64,000 nt of DNA from Janthinobacterium silvisoli (GCF_014200725.1 NZ_JACHCL010000001.1:744001-808000); one strand, 5' to 3'; counted from the stretch's first letter, positions 18,386 through 28,539 are shown. The notes: generated from the sequence alone by a model not told the origin. Program-made: numbers and translations.

Positions 18386-19891
18386 TTACTTCGCAGCCGG
18401 CTTCAATGGGACAAACTGCGCCGTGTCGCCGCGGCGTACCAGCACGGCCGCCTGCTTCTTCGGATCGAGCTTGGCGACCAGCGCATTGAACTGCTTGGCG
18501 TCTTTCACCGCCACATTGTTCAGTTGCAAAATCACGTCGCCAGCCTGAAGACCAGCCTGGGCTGCTGCGCCATCGGTATCATCTACCTGCACACCAGAAT
18601 CGATCTTCAGCTCCTGCTTCTTGGCAGCGGTCAGGTCGCTGACCGTCAAGCCCAGGGCATTGCTGACTGGCGCTGCCGGCTCCTTGGCGCCCTTGCCGGC
18701 CGTCTTGTCGCCTTCCAGCTCGACCACCGTCACGCTGACATCCTGCTGCACACCCTTGCGCCAGACACTGATGGTGGCCTTGCTGTTGACAGGCGTGCCG
18801 CCCACCAGGCGCGGCAGGTCGGACGAACGGTCGACGGTGGCGCCATTGAATTTCACGATGATATCGCCCGGCTTGATGCCAGCCTTGTCGGCAGGGCCGC
18901 CCGGCTCCACCATCGACACTTGCGCGCCCTTGGCGTTCGGCAAGCCCAGCGAGTCCGCCACTTCCTTGCTCACCTCGCCAATCTGCACACCGATACGGCC
19001 GCGCACCACCTTGCCCGTCTTTTTCAGTTGCTCGCCCACGCGCATGGCTTCATCGATGGGCACGGCAAAGGAAATACCGTTATACGCGCCGGACAAGGTA
19101 GCGATCTGCGAGTTGATACCGATCACCTCGCCGCGCATATTGATCATCGGGCCACCTGAATTGCCGGGATTGACGGCGACATCGCTCTGGATCAGCGGCA
19201 AATAGTCGCCCGTATCGCGCGACTTGGCGGAAATGATGCCGGCCGTGACCGTATTTTCCAGATTAAACGGCGAACCGATGGCGATCACCCACTCGCCCAC
19301 GCGGATCTTGTCCGAGTCGCCGATGGCCACCACGGGCAGCTTGCTGCCCTCGATCTTCAGCAGCGCCACGTCGGTGCGCGCATCGGCACCGACCACCTTG
19401 GCCTTGAACTCGCGCTTGTCCGTCAGGGTGACATACACCTCATCGGCGCCATCGACCACATGCGCATTGCTGAGCACGTAACCATCGGCCGAGATGATGA
19501 AACCGGAGCCGACGCCACGCTGCACTTCCTGCTCTTGCGGCGCGGCACGGCGGCCGCGCGGCGCTTGCTGGCGTGGCGCTGGGGCAGGCACCGGCATGGC
19601 GCCACCAAAGAAGCGGCGCAGGAATTCCTGCATTTCCTGCTCATCCTGGCCACCAGCGCCAGGCGTGCCCATTTTCAGGCGCTCGGTGGTGCGGATATTC
19701 ACAACAGCTGGGCCAACGGCATCGACCAGGTTGGCAAAATCAGGCAGATTCACGGCCGGCACGGCGGCGGCCGCCTGTGGGGCGAGGCCTAGCATGGCAG
19801 GCGCGAAAAAGACACCAGCCGACGCCAGGCACAAGGCGGAAAGCGTCTTGACTGAAAACGTTTTTCTGTCTGCACAAATATGTTTTTTCAT
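18386..19891 (-). CDS. degP: Periplasmic serine protease, DegP/MucD type
   Basis: 501 residues from ATG 19891. Signal peptide to about residue 43, trypsin-like domain with His144 (SNAHVVDG), Asp174 (ARTDVALL) and Ser245 (NPGNSGGP), then two PDZ domains (about 280-375 and 405-495). DegP/MucD degrades or refolds damaged envelope proteins in the periplasm. It lies downstream of rpoE-rseA, fitting a sigma-E envelope stress cluster. The region before the protease core holds a Pro/Arg-rich loop. ORF extension to 20047 lacks a signal peptide at its start and is not used. Confidence 0.95.
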   Translation of the reverse strand: MKKHICADRKTFSVKTLSALCLASAGVFFAPAMLGLAPQAAAAVPAVNLPDFANLVDAVGPAVVNIRTTERLKMGTPGAGGQDEQEMQEFLRRFFGGAMPVPAPAPRQQAPRGRRAAPQEQEVQRGVGSGFIISADGYVLSNAHVVDGADEVYVTLTDKREFKAKVVGADARTDVALLKIEGSKLPVVAIGDSDKIRVGEWVIAIGSPFNLENTVTAGIISAKSRDTGDYLPLIQSDVAVNPGNSGGPMINMRGEVIGINSQIATLSGAYNGISFAVPIDEAMRVGEQLKKTGKVVRGRIGVQIGEVSKEVADSLGLPNAKGAQVSMVEPGGPADKAGIKPGDIIVKFNGATVDRSSDLPRLVGGTPVNSKATISVWRKGVQQDVSVTVVELEGDKTAGKGAKEPAAPVSNALGLTVSDLTAAKKQELKIDSGVQVDDTDGAAAQAGLQAGDVILQLNNVAVKDAKQFNALVAKLDPKKQAAVLVRRGDTAQFVPLKPAAK

Positions 19892-20087
19892 GGGATCATC
19901 TTTTCGAATGTTGAATCGGATCAAGCTCTTGCCTGCAATTGCACTTCCCTTGCCATAAGACCAGGCGGCCAGGCAGGCGTGCTTGCACGTGGCAAACCAT
20001 ACAACAATATATCGTATAAGCAAGATATTGCCTGCTCCTAGTGTCAATCGTGCAGGAGGCAGGTGTCAAGAGGGAGCAGCAGGCATT

Positions 20088-20136
20088 AAGCCCGGCGTAA
20101 GCTGTGGTTCAGGAGCCAAGCGCGCTAGCCGGGCTT
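20088..20136 (-). other. Inverted repeat at the rseA stop
   Basis: AAGCCCGGC/GCCGGGCTT, 9-bp perfect arms 31 nt apart; one arm overlaps the rseA stop codon. There is no T run, so it may be an mRNA-stabilising hairpin between rseA and degP rather than a terminator. Confidence 0.45.
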
Positions 20137-20428
20137 AGCGCTGCGGCAGGGAGCCTGCCTCCAGCGGCGCGGTGGAGACCTGCCCCGCTTCGGCATCATG
20201 GGCCGCTTCGCGGGCCAGGCGGCTGGCCAGGCGCGCATCAAAGCCAGCACTGAGCTCGCCATCGCTTTGCACCGAGCGCAAGGCATGGCCGATATGCTGA
20301 TAAGCATCCCAGGCCTGCCTGCCCGCTGGCGTATCGAGGGCGGCGAAAGCCAGTTCGAGTTCGCTGGCCGCCAGTTCGCCATCGGCCAGCGCTGAAATGT
20401 TCTCGTGCAATCGTGCGTGCGTGTCCAT
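20135..20428 (-). CDS. rseA: Short anti-sigma-E factor, RseA N-terminal domain only
   Basis: 97 residues from ATG 20428. The sequence around ENISALADGELAASELELAF and DAYQHIGHALRS is the cytoplasmic sigma-binding domain of RseA/MucA. Classical RseA continues with a membrane helix and a periplasmic domain; here the frame stops at SLPQR and no frame downstream encodes a membrane helix. It follows rpoE and precedes degP. The start is uncertain; ATGs at 20443 and near 20510 are also in frame. Confidence 0.82.
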   Translation of the reverse strand: MDTHARLHENISALADGELAASELELAFAALDTPAGRQAWDAYQHIGHALRSVQSDGELSAGFDARLASRLAREAAHDAEAGQVSTAPLEAGSLPQR

Positions 20429-20519
20429 GAGAGACCCTGCCATGTCAAGAAGATAGCTACGGAAGCGAAGATCGGTGCGGAAGCCGAGCGCGACAATACC
20501 GTTTCCCATACTCATCAAA

Positions 20520-21122
20520 TTACCAGCGCTTGTCAATCGGCATGTCCAACAAAGGTTTCAATTTTTCCGCAATCACTTCCCGCGCGCGAAAAATCCGGCT
20601 GCGTACAGTACCAATGGGACAAGCCATGATCTCCGATATCTCTTCGTAACTCAGCCCCTCAATTTCGCGCAGCACGATGGCGGTACGCAGCTCGATTGGC
20701 AGCACATCCATGGCCGCATTGACAGTGGCGGCAATCTGCTTGCTGGCCAGGACAGATTCCGGCGTATTGTTATCGCGCAATCGATGACCATCATCGAAGG
20801 ACTCGGCCTGTTCAGCATCGGCATCGCTCGACGTGGGCGTACGCCGCCCCTGGGTGACGAGATAATTCTTGGCTGTATTGATACCAATCCGGTACAGCCA
20901 GGTATAAAAAGCGGCGTCGCCACGAAAATGCCGCAGCGCCCGATAAGCCTTGATAAATGTTTCCTGCACAACATCTTCAGCCTCCGCCGGATCATGCACC
21001 AGGCGCGACACAAGACGCATCAGCCGACGCTGATACTTCGATACCAACACATCAAATGCACGCTTGTCACCGGCTTGCACCCGCTCGACCAGCAATTGGT
21101 CACTCTCACGCTCTGTCCTCAC
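20520..21122 (-). CDS. rpoE: RNA polymerase sigma factor RpoE (ECF sigma-E)
   Basis: About 200 residues. Region 2 is visible at FDVLVSKYQRRLMRLVSR and DVVQETFIKAYRAL, region 4 at ALRTAIVLREIEGLSYEE-type sequence with GTVRSRIFRAREVI. RpoE directs transcription of envelope stress genes and is held by RseA. GTG 21122 is preferred because AGGGG lies 8 nt upstream; ATG 21143 would leave a very short leader without a ribosome site. A sigma-E-like promoter lies just upstream, indicating autoregulation. Confidence 0.95.
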   Translation of the reverse strand: MRTERESDQLLVERVQAGDKRAFDVLVSKYQRRLMRLVSRLVHDPAEAEDVVQETFIKAYRALRHFRGDAAFYTWLYRIGINTAKNYLVTQGRRTPTSSDADAEQAESFDDGHRLRDNNTPESVLASKQIAATVNAAMDVLPIELRTAIVLREIEGLSYEEISEIMACPIGTVRSRIFRAREVIAEKLKPLLDMPIDKRW

Positions 21123-21166
21123 GCCCGATGCCCCTGGTAGCATGCAACGCGGACAATGATATGGAT

Positions 21167-21193
21167 ATAGAGTTGGCCCGCTGCAAGAAGTTC
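21167..21193 (-). promoter_or_regulatory. Sigma-E-type promoter of rpoE
   Basis: GAACTT, 16 bp, TCTAT on the minus strand, matching the sigma-E consensus (GAACTT-N16-TCTGA) except at two bases of the -10. The expected start is about 20 bp before the translation start region. Confidence 0.7.
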
Positions 21194-21209
21194 AGTGTTC
21201 GCCCCACTT

Positions 21210-21731
21210 TTATTTCTCCCTCCCCCGCGCCGCGATGGCGCGGCAGGCAACAGCGAGCGTGCGAAACGCGGGACAGGAACGCGCACCCCGCCGTACCAGT
21301 ACGCTGACCACCTGCCCCTCTTCATTACCCAAGCGCAACAACAGCCAGCCTGGCCATAAGGTGGATGCGGGCAGCAGATACTGCACTGATCGCGCCTGCC
21401 CCCGCTCCTGCCCGGCTATGCCGCCGCGATCATCAAGACCGGCGCCATGCTCCAGATATACCGCCAGGCGGATCTGGCCAACCGGCGAAATATCAAGCGT
21501 CTGCGGCTTTGTACGCCGGCACGACAAAGCCAGCAAAAACAGGCCGCCACATGCGCTGAGCACGGCTGCAGGCCAACCCAATGCATAGGCCCCGTCGAGG
21601 CCCGGTACATGCTCAAGGGGCCACAGACGCGATAAAGGCCCGGCTGCCAGCAGCGCACAACTACCCAGGCAAGCTTGCAACACGCGCAAACCAACAGGCG
21701 TGCGAATGACAGCCGAGACAGCAATGGACAT
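21210..21731 (-). CDS. Hypothetical membrane protein, possibly YgfX-like
   Basis: 173 residues. Hydrophobic segments at about 15-35 and 48-70 are followed by a soluble C-terminal part. The end (GWLLLRL, VSVLVRRGARSCPAFRTLAVACR) resembles the YgfX/CptA type small inner-membrane proteins, but the match is weak. The gene lies between fabF and rpoE on the same strand; other betaproteobacteria often have a small membrane protein at this spot. Function unknown. Confidence 0.65.
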   Translation of the reverse strand: MSIAVSAVIRTPVGLRVLQACLGSCALLAAGPLSRLWPLEHVPGLDGAYALGWPAAVLSACGGLFLLALSCRRTKPQTLDISPVGQIRLAVYLEHGAGLDDRGGIAGQERGQARSVQYLLPASTLWPGWLLLRLGNEEGQVVSVLVRRGARSCPAFRTLAVACRAIAARGREK

Positions 21732-21873
21732 TTCAATAACTTAAAAAGGGAAAACATCAGGCGCGCCGACACTATGTCGGGCAAATTCAACCGCCAACGA
21801 ATGTAGGCAGCGAATCAGCGCTCACCAAGGTTTGACCATGATGAGCGCTAAAAAGTTCAGACTTGGCGTAGGC

Positions 21874-23124
21874 TTATTTCGCTCTGCCGAAGACCAGCGA
21901 GCCATTCGTTCCGCCGAAGCCGAACGAATTCTTCACTGCGTAATCGATCTTCATTTCACGTGCCGTGTTGGCACAGAAATCGAGATCGCAAGCCGGATCC
22001 TGGTTGAAGATATTAATGGTAGGAGGCGACACCTGATGGTGTACTGCCAGTACCGTAAACACTGCTTCCAGACCGCCAGCGCCGCCCAGCAAATGGCCCG
22101 TCATCGACTTGGTCGAATTGACGACCAGATTCTTGGCATGGTCACCGAAGGTACGCTTGATGCCCATCACTTCAGCCACGTCGCCTTGCGGCGTCGAGGT
22201 GCCATGCGCGTTCAGGTAATTCACCTGATCCGGGTTCACACCGGCATTTTTCAATGCCGCGATCACCGATTTGCTGCCGCCGCTACCATCTTCCAGCGGC
22301 GAGGTCATGTGATAAGCATCTGCGCTCATCCCGAAACCGTGCAGTTCCGCATAGATCGTAGCGCCACGGGCCACCGCGTGCTCATACTCTTCCAGCACCA
22401 TCACGCCAGCGCCTTCACCGAGCACGAAGCCGTCACGGTCCTTGTCCCACGGACGCGAAGCCGTTGCCGGATCGTCGTTGCGGGTCGACAGGGCGCGTGC
22501 CGAGGCGAAACCGCCCAGGCCCAGTGGCGATACGGTCGATTCCGCACCGCCAGCGATCATGACGTCGGCATCGCCGTATTCGATCAAACGCGCCGCCGCA
22601 CCGATGCAATGCAAACCGGTGGTGCAGGCGGTGACGATGGCCAGGTTAGGGCCACGCATGCCGTATTTGATCGACAGGTCGCCGGAAATCATGTTGATGA
22701 TCGAGGCTGGCACGAAAAATGGCGAAATGCGGCGTGGGCCGCGCTTGTCATATTCAGCCTTGGTTTCTTCGATCAGCGGCAAGCCGCCAATGCCGGAACC
22801 GATGATCACGCCGATACGATCAGCGTTCTCTTCGGTGACGGCGATCCCGGAATCCTGAATCGCCTGGATGCCGGCTGCCATGCCGTAATGGATAAAGGTA
22901 TCCATATGGCGGGCTTCCTTGCCGGTGATGTAGTCTTCGATATTGAAACCTTTGACTTCACCGGCAAAGTGGGTGCTGAATGGCAGTGCATCGAACTTGG
23001 TGATCGTGGCGATACCGGATTTGCCCTCGACGATGGCATTCCACGCGTCGGCAATGGTATTGCCGACAGGTGAAATACAGCCCAGGCCGGTAACGACGAC
23101 ACGACGGTTTTTAGATCCGCTCAA
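21874..23124 (-). CDS. fabF: 3-oxoacyl-[acyl-carrier-protein] synthase II
   Basis: 416 residues. Thiolase fold with the active-site cysteine in VTACTTGLH and the two histidines in [11 protein letters not shown] and [11 protein letters not shown]. FabF elongates acyl-ACP with malonyl-ACP and converts palmitoleoyl- to cis-vaccenoyl-ACP. The start is a TTG at 23124 supported by AGGAG 6 nt upstream. It follows acpP by 29 bp. Confidence 0.97.
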   Translation of the reverse strand: MSGSKNRRVVVTGLGCISPVGNTIADAWNAIVEGKSGIATITKFDALPFSTHFAGEVKGFNIEDYITGKEARHMDTFIHYGMAAGIQAIQDSGIAVTEENADRIGVIIGSGIGGLPLIEETKAEYDKRGPRRISPFFVPASIINMISGDLSIKYGMRGPNLAIVTACTTGLHCIGAAARLIEYGDADVMIAGGAESTVSPLGLGGFASARALSTRNDDPATASRPWDKDRDGFVLGEGAGVMVLEEYEHAVARGATIYAELHGFGMSADAYHMTSPLEDGSGGSKSVIAALKNAGVNPDQVNYLNAHGTSTPQGDVAEVMGIKRTFGDHAKNLVVNSTKSMTGHLLGGAGGLEAVFTVLAVHHQVSPPTINIFNQDPACDLDFCANTAREMKIDYAVKNSFGFGGTNGSLVFGRAK

Positions 23125-23153
23125 GCGATTCTCCTGAAATCGGTCAGACAGGC

Positions 23154-23393
23154 TTAGGCCTTGACGTGCTTGGTGGCGTAGTCGATCGCCTGTTGCACGG
23201 TGGTGATTTTTTCTGCTTGTTCGTCAGGGATTTCCATTTCGAATTCGTCTTCCAGGGCCATCACCAGTTCCACGGTGTCCAGGGAATCAGCGCCGAGGTC
23301 ATCGACGAAGGAGGATTCGATTTTGATGTCTGCTTCTGCAACGCCCAGTTGCTCAGCGACGATTTTCTTAACGCGTTGTTCGATATCCGACAT
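23154..23393 (-). CDS. acpP: Acyl carrier protein
   Basis: 79 residues, highly acidic, with the phosphopantetheine site [12 protein letters not shown]. AcpP carries growing fatty acyl chains for the Fab enzymes and is modified by AcpS (11.2 kb). It has its own leader of about 180 bp after fabG, consistent with the extra promoter usual for acpP. Confidence 0.98.
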   Translation of the reverse strand: MSDIEQRVKKIVAEQLGVAEADIKIESSFVDDLGADSLDTVELVMALEDEFEMEIPDEQAEKITTVQQAIDYATKHVKA

Positions 23394-23510
23394 GTTATGG
23401 CTCCAAAGTGTGTGTTACGGAAAGTGCGCGCATTTTATCAGGTTTGCGCGTCCGAATACTAATTTCGGTGTCTGCTGCTAATTCAACCGAAGCTGCTGCT
23501 AAAAGATGCG

Positions 23511-23552
23511 ATTATAGACAAAAACGGCCGTTGAATCATGCCACAAACGGCC
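23511..23552 (-). terminator. fabG terminator overlapping an acpP -10 element
   Basis: On the minus strand GGCCGTT/AACGGCC arms (23526-23532, 23546-23552) are followed by GTTTTTG, a likely terminator for fabG. Right after it lies a perfect TATAAT (23511-23516) with no clear -35; it may start the acpP-fabF transcript. Confidence 0.6.
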
Positions 23553-23571
23553 ATCGCGTCTACCGTTCACA

Positions 23572-24315
23572 TCAATTCATGTACATCCCGCCATTTACGT
23601 GCAGGGTTGTACCGGTAATATAAGCCGCTTGCGGCGAGGCCAGGAAGGCCACCGCGGCAGCCACATCTTCCGGCTTACCGAGGCGCGACAGCGGAATTTG
23701 CGTCAACAAGGCCGCATGCTGCTCTTCGCTCAGCGCCTTGGTCATATCGGTGTCGATAAAGCCGGGGGCGATGCAATTGACAGTGATGTTACGGCTGCCG
23801 ATTTCGCGCGCCAGAGCGCGGCTCATGCCTTCCACGCCAGCCTTGGCTGCCGCGTAATTCATCTGGCCCGGATTGCCCGACGAGGCGACTACCGAAGTGA
23901 TATTGATGATACGCCCAGTTTTCGCTTTCATCATCCCCCGCAGCACGGCGCGCGACAAGCGGCCAACGGCGCTCAGGTTGGTGGTGATGACGCTGTCCCA
24001 CTCTTCATCCTTCATGCGCATGGCCAGCTGGTCTTGCGTAATGCCCGCATTGTTGACCAGCACGGACAGGCTGCCATAGGTCTTTTGCACTTCGTCGACC
24101 ACCGCAACGCAACGCGCCGCATCGGTCACGTTCAGCACGAGACCCTTGCCGGCCACGCCGGCGTCCGCCAGGTATTGGGTGATCGCCTGCGCGCCCGCCT
24201 CGGAAGTGGCGGTGCCCACCACGGTGGCGCCCTGCTTGCCCAGTTCGGTGGCGATGGCGCGGCCGATGCCACGCGAAGCACCCGTCACCAGCACCACTTG
24301 ATTTGCTAAATTCAT
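23572..24315 (-). CDS. fabG: 3-oxoacyl-[acyl-carrier-protein] reductase
   Basis: 247 residues, short-chain dehydrogenase. NADPH-binding TGASRGIGRAIA at the start, catalytic Ser in NITSVVASSG and the Tyr-x3-Lys in MNYAAAKAG. FabG reduces beta-ketoacyl-ACP to beta-hydroxyacyl-ACP. It lies 24 bp from fabD in the fab operon. Confidence 0.97.
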   Translation of the reverse strand: MNLANQVVLVTGASRGIGRAIATELGKQGATVVGTATSEAGAQAITQYLADAGVAGKGLVLNVTDAARCVAVVDEVQKTYGSLSVLVNNAGITQDQLAMRMKDEEWDSVITTNLSAVGRLSRAVLRGMMKAKTGRIINITSVVASSGNPGQMNYAAAKAGVEGMSRALAREIGSRNITVNCIAPGFIDTDMTKALSEEQHAALLTQIPLSRLGKPEDVAAAVAFLASPQAAYITGTTLHVNGGMYMN

Positions 24316-24339
24316 GAGTATCCTTCTTAATTATTTGTA

Positions 24340-25281
24340 TTAATTGAGCTGCGTCAAAATACGTTCCAGCGACGCCTGGTCGACGATCGCGTCGCCCACC
24401 AGCACCGGATCGATACGCTTGGCCAAGCCCATCAAGACCTTGCCCGGACCACACTCGATCACCTGGGTGATGCCATCGGCGGCCACCTTCTGCATGGTTT
24501 CTACCCAGCGTACGGGGCTGGCGGCCTGGCGCACCAGCGCATCCTTGATGCCATCGACGTCATTGACGATGGCCACGTCAACGTTATTGATCAGGGCGAT
24601 CTGCGGTGCCGAGAAGGTCAAGCCAGCCATGTATTCGCGCAAACGGTCCGAAGCGGGTTTCAGCAGCGAAGAGTGGAATGGCGCCGATACGGGCAATTTC
24701 ATGGCGCGCTTGGCGCCCTTGGCCTTGGCCAGTTCGCAGGCGCGCTCGACTGCAGCCGTATGGCCGGCGATCACCACTTGCGCAGGCGCATTGAAGTTGA
24801 CGGGCTCGACCACCAAGGCCGGGTTTTCCGCCGCGGCTTCCGCACAAACGGCGCGCACATCATCGTCGGACAAGCCCAGCACGACAGCCATCGTGCCCCG
24901 GCCGACCGGCACGGCTTCCTGCATGGCTTGTGCGCGGAAACGCACCAGCGGCACGGCATCCTTGAAGGCGATCACGCCAGCGGCGACCAGCGCCGAATAT
25001 TCACCGAGGCTATGGCCTGCAACGACGCTCGGCAGCTTGCCGCCAGCGGCCAGCCAGGCGCGATAAAACGCCACGGCAGCCGTCAGCATCACAGGCTGGG
25101 TATTGGTGGTCAGGTCCAGCTCTTCTTTCGGACCTTCGGCGATCAGCTTGCCCAGGTCGAATTGCAGGGCGTCGGATGCTTCAGCCACGGTCTGTGCGAC
25201 CACAGAATTACCGGCGAAACCATCGAGCATCGCAATCGCTTGCGAGCCTTGACCAGGGAAAACAAATGCAAATTGTGTCAT
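24340..25281 (-). CDS. fabD: Malonyl CoA-acyl carrier protein transacylase
   Basis: 313 residues. The nucleophile elbow GHSLGEYSAL holds the catalytic serine and SAPFHSSLL the histidine; FVFPGQGSQ is the usual start. FabD moves the malonyl group from CoA to AcpP. It sits 37 bp downstream of fabH. Confidence 0.97.
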   Translation of the reverse strand: MTQFAFVFPGQGSQAIAMLDGFAGNSVVAQTVAEASDALQFDLGKLIAEGPKEELDLTTNTQPVMLTAAVAFYRAWLAAGGKLPSVVAGHSLGEYSALVAAGVIAFKDAVPLVRFRAQAMQEAVPVGRGTMAVVLGLSDDDVRAVCAEAAAENPALVVEPVNFNAPAQVVIAGHTAAVERACELAKAKGAKRAMKLPVSAPFHSSLLKPASDRLREYMAGLTFSAPQIALINNVDVAIVNDVDGIKDALVRQAASPVRWVETMQKVAADGITQVIECGPGKVLMGLAKRIDPVLVGDAIVDQASLERILTQLN

Positions 25282-25318
25282 CTCAACTCCGTTTTAGTGT
25301 TGCTGTCTGATTGCCAGC

Positions 25319-26317
25319 TTACATTCTTGCCAGTACGGCGCCCCAGGTAAAGCCGCCGCCCACGCCTTCCATCATGACGTTGTCGCCTTTTTTCACGCGG
25401 CCATCGCGTACGGCCAGGTCCAGCGCCAGCGGGATCGACGCGGCCGAGGTATTGCCATGCTGGTCGACCGTGACGACCATTTTTTCCGGCGGCAAGCCGA
25501 GTTTTTTGGCCGTGCTGTTCATGATGCGGATATTCGCCTGATGCGGGATCAGCCAGTCGATCTGGTCTTGCGTCATCTTGGCGTGGGCCAGCGCTTCGTG
25601 CGCGACTTTTTCCAGCACGGACACAGCCAGCTTGAACACGGCAGGGCCATCCATGTAGAGGAAGGCGCTGCCCGCCAGCGCGCCGCCAGCCAGGCTGCCC
25701 GGCACGCTGAGGATATCCGAGTGACGGCCATCGGCATGCAATTTGGTGGCCAGGATGCCTGGCTCGGTCGAGGCCGTCAAAACGATGGCGCCAGCGCCGT
25801 CGCCAAACAGCACGCAGGTGCCGCGGTCTTCAAAATTGAGGATGCGCGAAAACACTTCGGCGCCGATCACCAGCACGTTCTTGTGCATGCCCGACTGGAT
25901 AAAACTGTCGGCGGTGGCGACCGCATAGACGAAGCCGCTGCATACGGCTTGCACGTCGACTGCGGCGCAATTGTTGGTAATGCCCAGCTTGTTTTGCACG
26001 ATGCAGGCGGTGCTGGGGAAGCTGCCGAAAAAGTCCGGCGTCGAACTGGCAACGATGATCAGGTCCAGGTCATTGGCATCGATGCCGGCCATTTCCAGGG
26101 CCTTCTTGGCCGCTTCCACACCCAGGTCCGAGGAATTTTGCGACGGCGCCGCATAGTGTCGAGCGGAAATTCCGCTACGCGTCACGATCCACTCATCCGA
26201 GGTCTCGATACCCTTGGCGGCGAGCTGGTCGGTCAAATCCTGATTCGTCACGCGTTTCTCTGGCAGATAGCTGCCGGTACCGATAATTTTGCTGTAAATT
26301 CTGCTAAAGGTAGTCAT
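25319..26317 (-). CDS. fabH: 3-oxoacyl-[acyl-carrier-protein] synthase III
   Basis: 332 residues. Catalytic triad: Cys in DVQAVCSGF, His in [10 protein letters not shown], Asn in [11 protein letters not shown]. FabH starts fatty acid synthesis by condensing acetyl-CoA with malonyl-ACP. The gap to plsX is 13 bp. Confidence 0.97.
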   Translation of the reverse strand: MTTFSRIYSKIIGTGSYLPEKRVTNQDLTDQLAAKGIETSDEWIVTRSGISARHYAAPSQNSSDLGVEAAKKALEMAGIDANDLDLIIVASSTPDFFGSFPSTACIVQNKLGITNNCAAVDVQAVCSGFVYAVATADSFIQSGMHKNVLVIGAEVFSRILNFEDRGTCVLFGDGAGAIVLTASTEPGILATKLHADGRHSDILSVPGSLAGGALAGSAFLYMDGPAVFKLAVSVLEKVAHEALAHAKMTQDQIDWLIPHQANIRIMNSTAKKLGLPPEKMVVTVDQHGNTSAASIPLALDLAVRDGRVKKGDNVMMEGVGGGFTWGAVLARM

Positions 26318-26330
26318 GCGTACCCATCCA

Positions 26331-27398
26331 CTAAATGGTAGAGCTTGTTGATTGAGGTTCTTCCGATGCTGGCAGGCGTGGCATCAGCTCGGCGATCATG
26401 CTGGCCAGATGCGCTTGCACATCATTTTTTGCCGCATCAAAGGCGCGGCGCAAGGCCCATTCAAACGAATAGGCGTCGGCGCCGCCATGGCTTTTGAATA
26501 CCAGGCCGCGCAGGCCCAGCAGGCTGGCACCATTGAAACGCGAGGGATTCAAGCGGTTGCTGATCGCTTTCAAGGCACTGCTGGCGATGAAGGCGCCGAT
26601 CATGGTGAGAAAATTGCGCTTGAATTCGGACGTCAGCACCATTTTGACATAGCGCGCCAGGCCTTCGATGGCTTTCAGGGTCACATTGCCGACAAAGCCG
26701 TCGCAGACGACGATATCGGTGGTGCCCTTGAAAATATCATTGCCTTCCACGTTGCCGTGGAAGTTCAGCGCACCGCGCTCATGGTCGGCTTGCAGCAATT
26801 TGGAGGTGAGTTTCACCACTTCATTGCCCTTGATATCTTCCGTGCCCACGTTCAGCAAGCCGATCGTGGGACGCGCGATGCCTTCCATGGCCGACACCAG
26901 CACCGAACCCATGATGGCGAACTGGTGCAAATGATGCGGCTCGCAATCGACGTTGGCGCCCAGGTCCAGCATGTAAGTCGGGCCGTTCTTTTGATTTGGC
27001 AAGATGCTGCAGATGGCCGGGCGGTCGACGCCCGACATGGTTTTCAATACATAGCGCGACACGGCCATCAGGGCGCCGGTATTGCCGGCCGAAACGCAGG
27101 CTTGCGCCACGCCGTTCTTGACCTGCTCGATGGCCACGCGCATGGAGGAATCCTTCTTGCGGCGCAGGGCCACTTCGAGCGGATCGTCCATGGTAACTTG
27201 TTCGGTTGCATGCAATACCGTCAGGCGCGGATGCGACTCGGCTTTGTGCTTTTTGAGTTCGGCACGGATCACGTCTTCCAATCCCACCAGGATCAGTTCA
27301 GCGTCAGGCTCGTGTTTTACAAAGGAAATTGCTGCGGGGATAGTGACTGAGGGACCATGATCTCCGCCCATGCAGTCGATAGAAATTTTGATTGTCAT
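26331..27398 (-). CDS. plsX: Phosphate acyltransferase PlsX
   Basis: 355 residues from ATG 27398. [15 protein letters not shown] at the start, [10 protein letters not shown] and [11 protein letters not shown] are PlsX signatures. The enzyme converts acyl-ACP to acyl-phosphate for phospholipid synthesis, linking the fab genes to membrane lipid formation. A terminator-like hairpin separates it from rpmF. The ORF extends 12 codons upstream without similarity. Confidence 0.97.
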   Translation of the reverse strand: MTIKISIDCMGGDHGPSVTIPAAISFVKHEPDAELILVGLEDVIRAELKKHKAESHPRLTVLHATEQVTMDDPLEVALRRKKDSSMRVAIEQVKNGVAQACVSAGNTGALMAVSRYVLKTMSGVDRPAICSILPNQKNGPTYMLDLGANVDCEPHHLHQFAIMGSVLVSAMEGIARPTIGLLNVGTEDIKGNEVVKLTSKLLQADHERGALNFHGNVEGNDIFKGTTDIVVCDGFVGNVTLKAIEGLARYVKMVLTSEFKRNFLTMIGAFIASSALKAISNRLNPSRFNGASLLGLRGLVFKSHGGADAYSFEWALRRAFDAAKNDVQAHLASMIAELMPRLPASEEPQSTSSTI

Positions 27399-27535
27399 TT
27401 TTTTTGATTCAGTACCGCTGCGGGCTTGCGGCAAGATGTCAATCGGACTGGCGTATATGCAGGGCGCATAATGTCATGCACAGACTGAGTCAGCTTGATT
27501 CAAAATGACGGTGTGCAAGATGAATTGCAGCCGAG

Positions 27536-27582
27536 AAAAAGAAAAAGCGGTGCCACGCCGAATAACCACGCAACACCGCTTT
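27536..27582 (-). terminator. Terminator or attenuator between rpmF and plsX
   Basis: AAAGCGGTG/CACCGCTTT, 9-bp perfect arms with a 21-nt loop, followed on the minus strand by TTTCTTTTTC. It would partly uncouple plsX-fab transcription from rpmF. Confidence 0.75.
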
Positions 27583-27605
27583 CATCTTACCCAACAAAAC
27601 GTCGA

Positions 27606-27788
27606 TTACTCGTCGTTTTTGGTCTTCAGCACTTTACGGCCACGATAAAAGCCGTTAGGGCTGATATGGTGACGCATGTGTGTTTCGCCGGTAACTGGCT
27701 CGACGCTCAATTGCGGCGCGACCAGGAAGTCGTGCGAACGGTGCATGCCGCGCTTGGAAGGGGTTTTCTTGTTCTGTTGAACTGCCAT
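27606..27788 (-). CDS. rpmF: 50S ribosomal protein L32
   Basis: 60 residues, basic, with the L32 start [19 protein letters not shown] and the conserved [14 protein letters not shown]. It lacks the paired cysteines of zinc-binding L32 forms. It lies between yceD and plsX as in most proteobacteria. Confidence 0.98.
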   Translation of the reverse strand: MAVQQNKKTPSKRGMHRSHDFLVAPQLSVEPVTGETHMRHHISPNGFYRGRKVLKTKNDE

Positions 27789-27977
27789 GATGACTCCTAA
27801 TACATAAGTTCTAAAATTTTAGCACAATCGATTAGCAAATACATGCGAATCGAGTATCCCAGCGGTAAAGACTATCCTAAAACAGGCTTTACCGACATCG
27901 TTTATTACATGCTACGTTTCACTACACATTGCCATACTCGATTACTACACGCGTTTGACACGTTCTCTACATACTAC

Positions 27978-28475
27978 TTATTCTTGTTTCAAGTCTTTCA
28001 AGGCCGCAAATGGCGACTTCTTTTCCGTCTTGAGAGCGTCGAGCTGCCCGGTACTCGGGCAGACTTCATGTTTGGGTACTTGCGGCAGGGCCAGCAAGGC
28101 TTCATCTTCGATCAGGGCCATGGCATCCATGCTGCGGCTGCCGACGATCACATCGATCGATTCATCATTGATGATTTCTTCGATCTCGTCTGCATGCTCG
28201 TCATCCTTGCCCAGCATCAAAACAGTCGAAGAAGCGATTTCATACGCATACGGAGTCAGGCAGCGCTGGCATACCAGCTGAACGGTGCCGTTGACCGACA
28301 AGGTCAGCTGCGGGTAACCCAGCTTGCTGGTGCCGCCGACGATCTTCCAGGCGATGCTGCCGGAAGTATCTGCACAATCCTTGGTCAACCGGGTCATTTC
28401 AGCGACAGGAGTAACACCCTCGCGGCTCCCGCTGATACGACAAAAATCAAAGGCGTCGATCACAAAAGCATTCAT
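27978..28475 (-). CDS. yceD: YceD family protein (DUF177), 23S rRNA accumulation
   Basis: 165 residues. VQLVCQRCLTPY gives the central Cys-x2-Cys and the C-terminal part ends in the family pattern SPFAALKDLK. E. coli YceD is needed for normal 23S rRNA levels, and the gene is nearly always next to rpmF, as here (189 bp upstream). Molecular activity is not established. Confidence 0.9.
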   Translation of the reverse strand: MNAFVIDAFDFCRISGSREGVTPVAEMTRLTKDCADTSGSIAWKIVGGTSKLGYPQLTLSVNGTVQLVCQRCLTPYAYEIASSTVLMLGKDDEHADEIEEIINDESIDVIVGSRSMDAMALIEDEALLALPQVPKHEVCPSTGQLDALKTEKKSPFAALKDLKQE

Positions 28476-28539
28476 TGGTAGAAAATTTCCCCGGAAAACC
28501 TGCGATAATAACAGGGTTTTTAGCGCCGAGTCAAAGGCT

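Noticed and set aside
20125..20496. Frameshift explanation for the short rseA
   Set aside because: The alternative frame has no membrane helix or RseA-like sequence and also stops close by, so a single shift would not restore a full-length protein.
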